A stretch of 64,000 bases of DNA. Source: an uncultured Oribacterium sp. GTDB lineage: Bacteria; Bacillota; Clostridia; Lachnospirales; Lachnospiraceae. The position numbers were made by a program, and so were the translations under genes. Shown piece by piece: positions 1 to 8,993 of this stretch. The notes under the pieces are model-generated. The model made no database searches, was not told where the DNA came from, and saw only the letters and a list, made by a program, of their open reading frames with translations. The stretch spans positions 1-64,000 of the forward strand of contig CAMKKZ010000003.1 of assembly GCA_946413525.1 (NCBI GenBank), read 5' to 3'. Positions within the stretch are counted from its first letter, which is position 1. Each line of letters starts with the position of its first letter.

Positions 1-1
1 T

Positions 2-109
2 GAGCTTCATGTCGGGATGTATGCGCTTTCACTTGGTATTGGTTATTCTATCAATTATTTTTACTGGCGTTACCGGTTTGGCGGAAATTTACGTTTATAC
101 GGTTTTTAA
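2..109 (+). CDS. 3' end of an unidentified gene (partial at window edge)
   Basis: An open frame from the first bases runs 35 codons to a TAA at 107-109. The tail is aromatic and basic (ending RLRLYGF-like), and no family can be named from so short a piece. It converges on the toxin gene at 169. It could be a chance open frame; its position at the window edge is the main reason to list it. Confidence 0.25.
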   Translation, partial: ELHVGMYALSLGIGYSINYFYWRYRFGGNLRLYGF

Positions 110-168
110 TATGTTTATCAAAATGTAAGTCTAAAATCCAAGAGGAACTATAGCTTAATAGAAGATGC

Positions 169-444
169 TCATTTATCTCCATAATGACCCTTGCAATGAG
201 ATATGTAGATGCGTCCATCCTCAAGATGGTAAACCAGACGGTCTTTTTCATTTATCCGTCTGCTAAACTCTCCCTGCAAATCCCCTTTTAAAGGCTCCGG
301 TTCACCAATACCCTGCATTGCCCCATTCCGTTCAATATCCTTAATTAATTGATTGATTCGTTTTAAAGTTTTTTTATCTTGCGCCTGCCAGTATAGATAA
401 TCCCTCCAGGCATCATCTGACCATATTTTCTCACTCATCATCAT
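169..444 (-). CDS. Txe/YoeB-type mRNA interferase toxin
   Basis: A 91-residue protein of the YoeB/Txe toxin family (RelE fold), which cleaves mRNA at the ribosome. Family features visible are W-x-D-A-W-x-D-Y-x-x-W near the N-terminus, RINQLIKDIERN in the middle, GEPEPLKGDLQGEFSRRI (the GxPExLKG-x-WSRRI block, here with F in place of W), and a C-terminal H-C-K-G-H-Y. These include the E, R and H/Y residues expected of the active site. The start overlaps the end of the upstream antitoxin gene by 14 bases, as is usual for translationally coupled toxin-antitoxin pairs. Length is normal for YoeB (about 85-90 aa). The family call is firm; activity is inferred. Confidence 0.9.
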   Translation of the reverse strand: MMMSEKIWSDDAWRDYLYWQAQDKKTLKRINQLIKDIERNGAMQGIGEPEPLKGDLQGEFSRRINEKDRLVYHLEDGRIYISHCKGHYGDK

Positions 445-697
445 CCTCTATCAAATCATGTACAGTTCCCTTACCTTCACGCAGTTCCTTTACGGATTTC
501 AGAACATACGCCTGATTTGCGGGGTCAAAAAAAGGATCTTCCTGTTTAATCTCAAACGGAATTCTCCTTTCTCTCAAAACCGTCTTCACATAAATATTGA
601 TAGCGGCAGATGAAGTAAGCCCAACCGACGAACAGAATTTGTCAAAATCAGCCTTGTCGCGTTCATCAACACGTGCCGTAAGAGTAGAGAGTGCCAT
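431..697 (-). CDS. RelB/DinJ-family antitoxin
   Basis: An 88-residue protein with an N-terminal ribbon-helix-helix segment (LTARVDERDKADFDKFCSS then LTSSAAINIYVKTVLRE), typical of RelB/DinJ antitoxins. The acidic C-terminal tail (ending HDLIEDDDE) should wrap the toxin. It sits directly upstream of the YoeB-type toxin and overlaps it, so the two form one operon. The N-terminal domain would bind the operon promoter just upstream (698-760) and autoregulate. The DinJ-like N-terminus with a YoeB-type toxin is a mixed pairing, which is common in Firmicutes. Confidence 0.88.
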   Translation of the reverse strand: MALSTLTARVDERDKADFDKFCSSVGLTSSAAINIYVKTVLRERRIPFEIKQEDPFFDPANQAYVLKSVKELREGKGTVHDLIEDDDE

Positions 698-778
698 AAT
701 AATCGCTCCTTTCTATTACTCGATTTTACCACTATCGTCTTACGAAAGCAATCTCTCAGGAAAAGGAAACAAGGGAGG

Positions 779-1000
779 TCAAGTAGAATTGGGAATTGCT
801 CCCTAACCCCCTCTGCAAAACCGGACGTGCGACTTTACCGCATCCAACTCCTTACAAAGCTGATTATTCAACATCTGTCATCCATAGATACTGACATAAA
901 TCTTCAGTCGAGCCAGTGGGTGTTCCTACAAATATGGTAACTCTTATGAAGTGACTTTTGCCAAGTAGTAGTTTAGATACTATCAAACTTTTCAAACCTT
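779..1000 (-). mobile_element. Group II intron 3' remnant (domains V-VI)
   Basis: Read on the minus strand, 848-815 folds as the 34-nt domain V hairpin of bacterial group II introns: a GATGCGGTAAAGTCGCAC core with the GTCCGGTTTTG return strand. It is followed by a domain VI-like hairpin with a CTACTTGACC end near 780. The catalytic AGC triad of domain V reads AGT and the lower stem has G-U wobbles, so the piece looks degenerate. No reverse transcriptase frame is present and the 5' boundary is unclear. It lies between the antitoxin promoter and the end of the large LRR gene. Confidence 0.6.
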
Positions 1001-1080
1001 GATTAGTCGATTCTTACCATATGACGAATTCACATACGAATCACCTTCGGAAGCTTCCATCGTATGTCCATATGCAGTGC

Positions 1081-4000
1081 CTATTGTAAACGCGTTTTTG
1101 ACTTGGATTCACTTAACGGTTGGCACGTTTCAGGATCCAGGACAAACACGCGCAGCCTGTACCAGCCATTACGCGGAAGATCCAGGTGAAGTGTTTGTGT
1201 TGAACCCGTGGATATAGTGAAGGAATCTTTCGTAAGCTTAAGCATTTTCCCCTTATCATCATAGTACGCTATCACCAGGACAGCTGCCCTTCCATAATAA
1301 TTTTCAATCAGGATATCCACATAGGATTGGTAAGGATTCACATAGACAGAATGTATCTCATAAGGCATTTCGGATATGTCGCCATAGTGTATCCTGGAAC
1401 TCTTCAGTGCGTCTGTACGTTCTGTCCCTGCCGCGGATACCCATTGCTCCGGTGTCCCATCATAATACACGTCCCGCAGGCTTCTACAGAAGGCGAAAGC
1501 ATCCGGTTCTATGATGATTACGGAATCCGTAAGCGCTATTTCCGCAAGAGATTCGCAAAGAGCAAAAGCCTGATTCCCGATGCGGGTCAGCCCCCGGGGG
1601 ATAGCCACAGCAGTCAGGTTTGAACAGCCAGCGAAAGCGTTATTCCCAACGACCCCCACGCCGTCCCCAATCAGGACAGCCCGGATATGGTCTTTCTCTC
1701 CAGACCACGGGGCGGTCTCCCTTTCCGTATAGTCGGGGATGTCCCCCTCCCCGAAAATTGTCATCGTCCCGTCAGTGGTCAGTATCCAGCAAAGCCCCGA
1801 TCCGAAAACGCTGCTCTCGCCATAGCCTGGCAATAATCCCCGCAAATATTCATTCCCGCTACCAACAGATAGCGCCTCCCAGGAAGATTTGCTGCCGGCA
1901 AAGGACACGGACGAAAGCGACCCGCAATTCCGAAAAGCATCCTCCTCCACGGTCTCAAGGGATGCGGGAAGGAAGACCACCTGTAAAGCCCCGCAGCCGG
2001 AGAAGGCTCTTTGGCGGATAACCTTGCTTCCTTCCGGGATTTCCAGCTTTTTGAGTGACCCACAGCCCATAAAAACCTCCGCGCTAATCTCAGAATTCCC
2101 TTCAGGAAGCGCAAAATCTGTAAGCCCCACGCAGTTTGCAAAGGCCCTGGCCCCGATTTGAGCCGTACTGCCCTGGATGGAAACACTTTCCAGTCCGGTA
2201 CAGTCCTCGAATGCCCCAGCCCCGATACGTTCCACGTTGCCGGGGATCGCGACAAAGCTTAGTCCTTCGCAGCCTGAAAAAGCATTCTCCCCAATGGCCA
2301 GGATACTGGACGGCAGGGAGATTGAAGACAGCGACGCGCAGCCCTCAAATGTCCCGGCCCCGATTTCCGTCAAACCCTTTGGCAGCACAAAGGATGCCAG
2401 CGCCGTACAGCCGGAGAAAGCATTCTCCCCAATGGTCAGGATACCGGACGGCAGGGAGATTGAAGACAGCGACGCGCAGCCCTCGAATGCCCCGGCACCG
2501 ATTCCTGTCACGCCCGGCTCCAATTGGATATGGAGGATCTCATCCTTTCGGTCTGCCCAGGGCTCCTTGCCACTTTCCCATCGATCCGCCATATCGCCAT
2601 CGACAGAAATGGTCAGTACGCCGTTTTGGAGATACCACCCCGCAGGATTTTCCTCATCCTCCACAGCGAAACGGAGTACCGCCGCATTGAGTGCCTCGTT
2701 TCCCTCCCTCCCGATACGTATTCCCTCCCAGTCAATCGCGCTGCCGTCATAATCTATGTAAGCAAGTGACGCGCAATCCGAAAAAGCCCATCCGGACACG
2801 TCAGCCAGGTTTTTGGGCAAACTCACGCATGCCAGAGCCGAGCAGCCCTCGAAAGCGTATTCACCGATTCCCGTCACCCCATCGGAAATCTCCAACGCGT
2901 ACACGTCCTCTCGATTCGCGTACCACGGCGCGCCCCCCGCGGAAACATCTGGTATTGCGCCATCACCGTCTATATGAAGCGTGCCGCCTCCGTCCAGTCG
3001 CCAGGACAACCCGCCGAGTGTCCCGGATCCTATATCCTCTGCCCCGAATGGATCCACCGCGCAGTTGTAGACAACTTCATTGAAACAGGTGTAGACACAC
3101 TCTTCGAAAGTATCAAAAATATCTGTAGAAATCCTGGAGAAATCATCCTCATTCCCCGCATAATATATTATTCTTTTCTCCGGTTTGTTGTAAAGTCTAA
3201 GTTCGTCAAAAGCACCGCCATCAACTACTTTAAGGCTCTTTGGGAGATATACTCTTGAAAGGGCAAAGCAAGAATCGAATGCTACGAAATCAATCTCTGT
3301 CACTCCTTCAGGAATATATAGCTCTTCCAGAGAAGCAAGCCATGCAAAAGCATGCATAGGAATTCTTTCCAGGCTATGCGGCAGGCTTAGCTTGCGGATG
3401 TTGTCGCAACCGTAAAAAGCGTAAATTCCAATCTCCTCCAATCCATCAGGCAAAACTACCGTTTTCAAACTGTCGCATTGCATAAAAGCAGTTTCCCCTA
3501 TTCGGCGTAATCCCTCCGGTAAGGCCAGCCTTTCCAGTGCCTTGCATGATCGAAAACAGTAGTCTCCTAATACTTCCAGTTGTCTGGGCAACGTGATATT
3601 CCGCAGACTCTCACATTCCGCAAAACTTCCGTGCCCTATCTCTCTGACGCTTTCGGGCAAAGATACTGTCTCGAGTTCAGGCAGATCATAAAAAGCCTCA
3701 TCACCTATGCGGCTCACATCTCCTTTAAGCAAGAGGGATGTAATAGAGGAACGATCGGAATACCATGGGGCAAATACTTTATTTCTCCAATTAAAATCCG
3801 GCATCGATCCCGGCGCGCAAATCACGGTCAGCCTCCCATCCTTGATATTCCAACGGTAAGGGGACACGCTGACCTCGACTTCCTTTTGGCTGCCGGCAAA
3901 ATCCCCGGTTGTGGCGGAAACCGTGATTTTTGTCTGGCCGGCAGCTACCCCGGTCACGATGCCGTCCGCATCTACCCATGCGATTGCCGGATCCTCGGAG

Positions 4001-5250
4001 ACATAACTTAGTCCCCGCCCAGTCGCCAGGATTGCGCTGCTTTCCCCGATCACGATATCCTCTACGGACAGTCTGGCATCCAGTTCCGCGCCACATATCG
4101 TGAAAGGGATCTCATCCTTTCCGGAATACCGCCCGAGGCCCTGGATTATGACAGCCGCCTCCCCGGCATGGACGTTCCCTCTATAGGAAAGGATGTAATC
4201 CTTCCCTTCCCGAAGGATGTGAAGGCCATCCCGTACGGAAACCGCGGGCTTCTTCTCCGTGCCGTCATAGACATAATTTTCCGAGTCGAGCGTGATCACG
4301 CAATAAGGGATCTCCTTGTACTGGCTTTCCCATATAGCGTAAAGGCTTACCGTTTCCCCGTCCACGTCGGAAAGGCACGAGAAGGAGTCTCCTGGATGAT
4401 AGCTCTCGCCGTCCCCATCGCAGGATGTGTTCCAACACACGAATTTGCGTCTTTCCTCGGAGAACCCGCATTCCGGCATCCTGTATGTGCCATCGTAAAC
4501 AAGATCCTGCATGTCTTCCATTGATCCTGTTACGTTCCCGGCATACTCCCCTTTCCCATCGAAACGCAAAGTGTATCGGTTTACCTCCCAGTGAGCATAT
4601 AACGTAATATATGCTTCTTCCGCAATGGTACTTGCGTCAACCTGGCTTCCGCCTTCCCGCTCCGTGTACCACCCAAGGAAAGTATAGCCCGTTCGGACAG
4701 GTTCCGGCAGCGTACCGGATTCCGCGCCAAGCCTCCAATGGAGATAACTCCGCTTGCTTTTCGTGTTACATTCCCCCCCATTCGAATCAAACGAAATAGA
4801 GACCGGAGTTCCTGTTACCTGGACAGCCCAGCATTCATAAAATAAAGTATCATCAAGTTCATCATACCAATCTTGCATTGTCTCAGACCAAACTTTGTGT
4901 TTTGTATAGAATTTCGCTCTATGGTACACTCGAAAGCTGCCTGCGGCATTCACCTTTAGTTCGGCGCTGCCATTGTAAGCAGAAAGATAAATCGCTTGAT
5001 TCTCATCCGTACTCGACCAGTGGTAGTCAGCGGAGGTAATATACCAATCGTGCGCATCCATATACTCGTAATCTTCATCAATCTGGCAGCGCAGGACAAT
5101 CCCCTCACCAACCTGCAATTCTACATTATCTCGAGAATACTCCAGAATTCTACAGAAACTCACCAAGTTTATGAGAGTGGAAAAAAATACGAAAAAAATA
5201 ATAAAGAAAGCAATCCGGATGCTCCTTCCCGCGTAAGTTGTATTTGACAT
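1081..5250 (-). CDS. Large BspA-like LRR surface protein with InlB-type repeats
   Basis: A 1389-residue protein. Start chosen at 5250 because a strong AGGAGGGGGAGG-type site lies just upstream; a frame 11 codons longer lacks one. An N-terminal hydrophobic segment (about residues 11-32) should be a signal anchor. Then follow an Ig-like region, two InlB B-type/Listeria-Bacteroides repeats (about 155-310, with GYTFLGWYTE and TLYAHWE), a Big_2-like Ig domain (about 395-475), a long array of BspA-type LRR_5 units (about 480-1290, with I-G-x-x-A-F-x-G-C-x-x-L in roughly 23-residue steps) and a C-terminal beta domain. No LPXTG motif or cell-wall repeat is seen. The likely role is cell-surface adhesion or binding. 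It lies downstream of a second BspA-like gene on the same strand, separated by a palindrome at 5368-5420. Confidence 0.85.
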   Translation of the reverse strand: MSNTTYAGRSIRIAFFIIFFVFFSTLINLVSFCRILEYSRDNVELQVGEGIVLRCQIDEDYEYMDAHDWYITSADYHWSSTDENQAIYLSAYNGSAELKVNAAGSFRVYHRAKFYTKHKVWSETMQDWYDELDDTLFYECWAVQVTGTPVSISFDSNGGECNTKSKRSYLHWRLGAESGTLPEPVRTGYTFLGWYTEREGGSQVDASTIAEEAYITLYAHWEVNRYTLRFDGKGEYAGNVTGSMEDMQDLVYDGTYRMPECGFSEERRKFVCWNTSCDGDGESYHPGDSFSCLSDVDGETVSLYAIWESQYKEIPYCVITLDSENYVYDGTEKKPAVSVRDGLHILREGKDYILSYRGNVHAGEAAVIIQGLGRYSGKDEIPFTICGAELDARLSVEDIVIGESSAILATGRGLSYVSEDPAIAWVDADGIVTGVAAGQTKITVSATTGDFAGSQKEVEVSVSPYRWNIKDGRLTVICAPGSMPDFNWRNKVFAPWYSDRSSITSLLLKGDVSRIGDEAFYDLPELETVSLPESVREIGHGSFAECESLRNITLPRQLEVLGDYCFRSCKALERLALPEGLRRIGETAFMQCDSLKTVVLPDGLEEIGIYAFYGCDNIRKLSLPHSLERIPMHAFAWLASLEELYIPEGVTEIDFVAFDSCFALSRVYLPKSLKVVDGGAFDELRLYNKPEKRIIYYAGNEDDFSRISTDIFDTFEECVYTCFNEVVYNCAVDPFGAEDIGSGTLGGLSWRLDGGGTLHIDGDGAIPDVSAGGAPWYANREDVYALEISDGVTGIGEYAFEGCSALACVSLPKNLADVSGWAFSDCASLAYIDYDGSAIDWEGIRIGREGNEALNAAVLRFAVEDEENPAGWYLQNGVLTISVDGDMADRWESGKEPWADRKDEILHIQLEPGVTGIGAGAFEGCASLSSISLPSGILTIGENAFSGCTALASFVLPKGLTEIGAGTFEGCASLSSISLPSSILAIGENAFSGCEGLSFVAIPGNVERIGAGAFEDCTGLESVSIQGSTAQIGARAFANCVGLTDFALPEGNSEISAEVFMGCGSLKKLEIPEGSKVIRQRAFSGCGALQVVFLPASLETVEEDAFRNCGSLSSVSFAGSKSSWEALSVGSGNEYLRGLLPGYGESSVFGSGLCWILTTDGTMTIFGEGDIPDYTERETAPWSGEKDHIRAVLIGDGVGVVGNNAFAGCSNLTAVAIPRGLTRIGNQAFALCESLAEIALTDSVIIIEPDAFAFCRSLRDVYYDGTPEQWVSAAGTERTDALKSSRIHYGDISEMPYEIHSVYVNPYQSYVDILIENYYGRAAVLVIAYYDDKGKMLKLTKDSFTISTGSTQTLHLDLPRNGWYRLRVFVLDPETCQPLSESKSKTRLQ
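2255..2530 (-). repeat. Recent 138-bp duplication inside the LRR array
   Basis: Two consecutive blocks of about 138 bp (two 23-residue LRR units each) are nearly identical in DNA, including the stretches around 2290-2340 and 2428-2480. This indicates recent unit duplication by slippage or recombination within the gene. Confidence 0.7.
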
Positions 5251-5333
5251 TTCCTCCCCCTCCTTTGGACAAACGTCGACCATATGGCATCTCTTTCTGG
5301 TTGTTGTTCATCGGATTTTAAAATTCCTTATCT

Positions 5334-5420
5334 GTAAGCATTCAGTACCCTCTGAAAAGAAGGATGAAACAGGGGACGGTTTCATGTTCCGGAACCGGAA
5401 CATTGAACCGTCCCCCGTTT
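5334..5420. repeat. MITE end and GGGGACGG palindrome between LRR genes
   Basis: Bases 5334-5356 resemble the terminal repeat of the GTAACTATTCAGC element described at 33371. Bases 5368-5420 form an imperfect palindrome of about 25-bp arms built around GGGGACGGTT and AACCGTCCCC with a CCGGAACCGG centre. Related GGGACGG arms occur at 10543 and 49637. It lies between the two BspA-like genes and may act as a transcript-ending or RNA-stabilising hairpin. Confidence 0.65.
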
Positions 5421-5567
5421 TGCCCTCGTCAGACAGCCTGGGCAGCCAGGCCATGTCCCTGCCAGTCCAGACCCGGACCTCATGTCACATAGCCACACCA
5501 GCCCTGGGCTGCTTTTTCATTGCCGGGCCCATGCTGCCTGTTTCACAAGCCAGCTTCAATTCCCGGC

Positions 5568-8500
5568 TTATACCTTCTGAACCTTCGCCTTCTTGTTGAG
5601 TCCTGCCTTCTGGAAAAGCTTCTTGTAAGCGGAAACCTTCGCTTTAGGAACTTTGACCGTTGCAGACGCGGGAACCTTTGTAAAGGCCTTTGCGCCGACA
5701 GTCTTAATTACGGCGGACTTGAAAGTGATTTTTGTCAGTTTCTTGTCTCCGTTAAACGCCGACTTTCCGATCGTAGTCAGCGCTGTGGAGTTCGATGTCA
5801 GGGTCTTCAGTGCCGTGCAGCCCGCGAAAGCACTCGCGCCGATGCTCTTCACCTTCTTGCCAATTGTTACGGAAGCAAGACCCACGCAATTTTCAAAAGC
5901 GTTGTCACCGATGGATGTGACCGTGTCCTTCACTGTGAAGGATTTAAGCTTCTTGTCCCCCTTGAAAGCCCTGTCACCGATGGTGGCAAGGACCGTGGAT
6001 TTCACCGTTAGCTTCGACAGCGCGGTGCATCCCGCAAAGGCGCCTGCCCCAACAGTCTTCACCTTTTTGCCGATCACTACGGTCTTAAGGCCCGTGCAGC
6101 CCTCAAAAGCGGAAGAACCGATAGAACTTGCCGCGGCGCCCGTATCAAAGGCCGTAAGCTTCTTGTCGCCCTTAAACGCCTTGCTTCCGATGGTCTTAAG
6201 GGTCGTTGTCTTCAAAGTGACGGTCTTCAGCGCCGTACAGCCCTCAAAAGCGCTTGCCCCGATACTTGTTACTTTTTTCGGGATTGTTACGGCCGTAAGT
6301 GCCTTGCAGCCGTTGAAAGCATTCGAACCGATGCTGGTCACATTCGAGCCGATTGTGACTTTCTTAAGCTTGCTGTATCCCTTGAAAGCGCCGGACGCTA
6401 TGGAGACAACCTTGTAGCTCTTTCCGCCTATTTTGACACTGGCAGGAATTGTCACGCTCGTCACTGTCTTCTTTGACGCGGCATTAACGCTGACCGTGTA
6501 CTTCTTCGCGTTAGTGACCTTGTATGTCATCTTCGACACGGTGAATTCTTTGCCCTTTGCGGGAGCAGTAATCGTGAACGTGGCTGTCTTCGTATCCTTG
6601 TAATCCCCTTTTCCGGTAATGGTCACGGTCGCCGTGCCTATATTCGTATTTCCGGAATAAGAAACCGTATAATCGGTATTCAACTTAAGCGTCTTCCCAT
6701 TCAGGGTAACTGTGGCAGCCGGCTTCTTTGCCTTTCCATCATAAGCATAGGACTGTGCAGCAAGCTTTACTGTCGCCTTCGCAAGGCTTACAGCTTCCGC
6801 TGCCGAAATCGTGAAGGAAGCGGTCTTCGTGCCCGTATAGCCGCCCTTTCCGGTAATGGTGACGGTGGCGGTGCCGACGGCCGTATTGCCGCTGTAGACT
6901 ATGGTGTAATCCGTATTTGCCGCAAGGGTCTTCCCGCCCAGCGTGACCGTTGCGGACGGCGTCTTCGCCGTGCCGTCATAGGTGAAGGACGTGGAGGCGA
7001 GGCTTACGGTCGCGTCTGCCAGGCTGGCTGCGCCAATCGTGAAGCTGGCGGTCTTCGTGCCCGTATAACTACCCTTTCCGGTAATGGTGACGGTGGCGGT
7101 GCCGACGGCCGTATTGCCGCTGTAGACTATGGTGTAATCCGTATTTGCCGCAAGGGTCTTCCCGCCCAGCGTGACCGTTGCGGACGGCGTCTTCGCCGTG
7201 CCGTCATAGGTGAAGGACGTGGAGGCGAGGCTTACGGTCGCGTCTGCCAGGCTGGCTGCGCCAATCGTGAAGCTGGCGGTCTTCGTACCCGTATAGCTGC
7301 CCTTTCCGGTAATGGTGACGGTGGCCGTGCCCACAGCCGTATTGTTGCTGTAGGCTACCGTGTAATCCGTATTCGCCGCAAGGGTCTTCCCGCCCAGCGT
7401 GACCGTTGCGGCCGGCGTCTTCGCCGCGCCGTCATAGGTGAAAGACGCGGGAGAAAGGCTTACGGTCGCGTCAGCCAGGCTGGCCGCGCCAATCGTGAAG
7501 CTGGCGGTCTTCGTGCCCGTGTAGTTGCCCTTTCCGGTAATGGTGACGGTGGCAGTGCCGACGTCCGTATTGCTGCTATAAGCTACCGTGTAATCCGTAT
7601 TCGCCGCAAGGGTCTTCCCGCCCAGCGTGACCGTTGCGGCCGGCGTCTTCGCCGCGCCGTCATAGGTGAAAGACGCGGGAGAAAGGCTTACGGTCGCGTC
7701 AGCCAGGCTGGCCGCGCCAATCGTGAAGCTGGCGGTCTTCGTGCCCGTGTAGTTGCCCTTTCCGGTAATGGTGACGGTGGCAGTGCCGACGTCCGTATTG
7801 CTGCTATAAGCTACCGTGTAATCCGTATTCGCCGCAAGGGTCTTCCCATCCAGCGTGACCATTGCGGCCGGCGTCTTCGCCGCGCCGTCATAGGAATAGC
7901 TTGCAGGGTCAAGAGTTATGGTGGCGGTTTCAAGAGAAGCAGCTACTATTTCAAATTCCTTCACAACTTCTCCGCCATAGCTGCCCTTACCGGTAATGGT
8001 GGCCTTTGCAGTACCCACATTTACATTATCAGAATACGTCACCTCGTAATCCTGATTCGCTTGCAGTGTTTCCCCATTATAACTGACTGTAAGATCCGGC
8101 TCAACAGGACTTCCTGTGTAATTAAAGCTACCGCTTATTTCTACCATAGCATCGGTAATGACCTTAGTCGTATCCGAATAAACCGCGTAGATTGCGTCGG
8201 AAATGGATGCGATATTTGTACTATTCGTAAGTTCTGTTTCGCTTCCATCATAGTTGAAAGCCCAGTGGTCGAAGTTTTTATTCTCGGGAACGACCAGCCG
8301 TATAATTAAATTTTCAATAGCTGACACCAGATTAGAAACCGCATTCCCAAAATTGAAGGTGCCGCTTTTTATCGTTCTTGAGCCATCTGGCGCATCGGGG
8401 AGATCAGAGGGCGACGCAACATCGACTGCGTCTCCCGGAACACTTTCACCAGCAATAAGAATTTTCCCATCCCCTGCGTCAAGCTTGAGACTTTTTCCTT

Positions 8501-8732
8501 CTCCTTCTTCTGCCAGCCAGGCATCGTCCTCATATTCCTCATAATCCTCATAGGAGTATTCATACAGCCAGGCCTCTTCGTTCCCGTTCTTCACATCCTC
8601 CAGATACTCTTCGCGATCTCCTGGGAATATATCCTCCTCGGACAGTGCCAGGGCCGTCGAATTGCCCAGCAAGGCAAATGTCAACAAGAGTGACAAAAAC
8701 CGTGCTGTTCTGCTTCTCTTTTCATGCTTCAT
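5568..8732 (-). CDS. Secreted BspA-like protein with seven MBG-type repeats
   Basis: A 1054-residue secreted protein. The start at 8732 is preceded by GGGAGGATTCT; a longer frame to 8756 has no site. Residues 1-32 are a signal peptide (MKHEKRSRTARF then a Leu/Ala core ending ALA). An acidic E/D/Y-rich linker follows. Seven tandem repeats of about 76 residues (about 195-727; SFTYDG-x-AKTP, NTDYTV-x-YS, VGTATVTITGKG) resemble MBG-like Ig-fold domains. A C-terminal LRR_5/BspA array (about 735-1054) ends in a basic tail. No sortase motif is seen. It is probably an adhesin. It lies directly downstream of the recombinase and its inverted repeats, so its promoter may be switched by inversion (see findings). 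Confidence 0.85.
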   Translation of the reverse strand: MKHEKRSRTARFLSLLLTFALLGNSTALALSEEDIFPGDREEYLEDVKNGNEEAWLYEYSYEDYEEYEDDAWLAEEGEGKSLKLDAGDGKILIAGESVPGDAVDVASPSDLPDAPDGSRTIKSGTFNFGNAVSNLVSAIENLIIRLVVPENKNFDHWAFNYDGSETELTNSTNIASISDAIYAVYSDTTKVITDAMVEISGSFNYTGSPVEPDLTVSYNGETLQANQDYEVTYSDNVNVGTAKATITGKGSYGGEVVKEFEIVAASLETATITLDPASYSYDGAAKTPAAMVTLDGKTLAANTDYTVAYSSNTDVGTATVTITGKGNYTGTKTASFTIGAASLADATVSLSPASFTYDGAAKTPAATVTLGGKTLAANTDYTVAYSSNTDVGTATVTITGKGNYTGTKTASFTIGAASLADATVSLSPASFTYDGAAKTPAATVTLGGKTLAANTDYTVAYSNNTAVGTATVTITGKGSYTGTKTASFTIGAASLADATVSLASTSFTYDGTAKTPSATVTLGGKTLAANTDYTIVYSGNTAVGTATVTITGKGSYTGTKTASFTIGAASLADATVSLASTSFTYDGTAKTPSATVTLGGKTLAANTDYTIVYSGNTAVGTATVTITGKGGYTGTKTASFTISAAEAVSLAKATVKLAAQSYAYDGKAKKPAATVTLNGKTLKLNTDYTVSYSGNTNIGTATVTITGKGDYKDTKTATFTITAPAKGKEFTVSKMTYKVTNAKKYTVSVNAASKKTVTSVTIPASVKIGGKSYKVVSIASGAFKGYSKLKKVTIGSNVTSIGSNAFNGCKALTAVTIPKKVTSIGASAFEGCTALKTVTLKTTTLKTIGSKAFKGDKKLTAFDTGAAASSIGSSAFEGCTGLKTVVIGKKVKTVGAGAFAGCTALSKLTVKSTVLATIGDRAFKGDKKLKSFTVKDTVTSIGDNAFENCVGLASVTIGKKVKSIGASAFAGCTALKTLTSNSTALTTIGKSAFNGDKKLTKITFKSAVIKTVGAKAFTKVPASATVKVPKAKVSAYKKLFQKAGLNKKAKVQKV
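6551..8147 (-). repeat. Seven tandem 228-bp repeats in the secreted protein gene
   Basis: The seven Ig-like repeats are 228 bp each. Units 5 and 6 (about 6830-7285) and units 3 and 4 (about 7290-7745) are almost identical pairwise in DNA, while units 1 and 7 are diverged. This is expected of ongoing copy-number change by homologous recombination. Confidence 0.85.
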
Positions 8733-8797
8733 AGAATCCTCCCTTTCAAATACCATAATATTATCCCTACGTGCTGCAAACCCGCCATAATGACAGA

Positions 8798-8834
8798 TTT
8801 TCCTGCTTTTAACCGAAAGCTAAAAGCAGGAAAA
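8798..8834. repeat. 14-bp perfect stem-loop in the leader of the secreted-protein gene
   Basis: TTTTCCTGCTTTTA (8798-8811) pairs perfectly with TAAAAGCAGGAAAA (8821-8834) across a 9-base loop. It lies between inverted-repeat site 1 and the start at 8732, so it would be transcribed as part of that gene's 5' leader. No U-run follows it on the minus strand, so a leader structure fits better than a terminator. Confidence 0.7.
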
Positions 8835-8899
8835 CCTGCCAGGATAAAGGGCCACCTGTCCTGCTTTGAAAAAAGCTGTTTGAATCCGTTAAATATATT

Positions 8900-8940
8900 G
8901 ATATTATTTCGCAGAGTGCCGTACTCTGCGAAATAATATC
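8900..8940. repeat. Recombination site 1: 41-bp palindrome with 5-bp asymmetric core
   Basis: Arms of 18 bp (GATATTATTTCGCAGAGT and its complement) flank a 5-base centre GCCGT (8918-8922). The inner 25 bp (8908-8932) are identical to the reverse complement of the second site at 10348-10372. Two half-sites around a short asymmetric overlap is the expected layout of a tyrosine-recombinase core site. Confidence 0.85.
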
Positions 8941-8993
8941 AAAAAGCATTGTATATGAAATGGTATTACAGGGTTTTGGCGAATTTTGACTGC

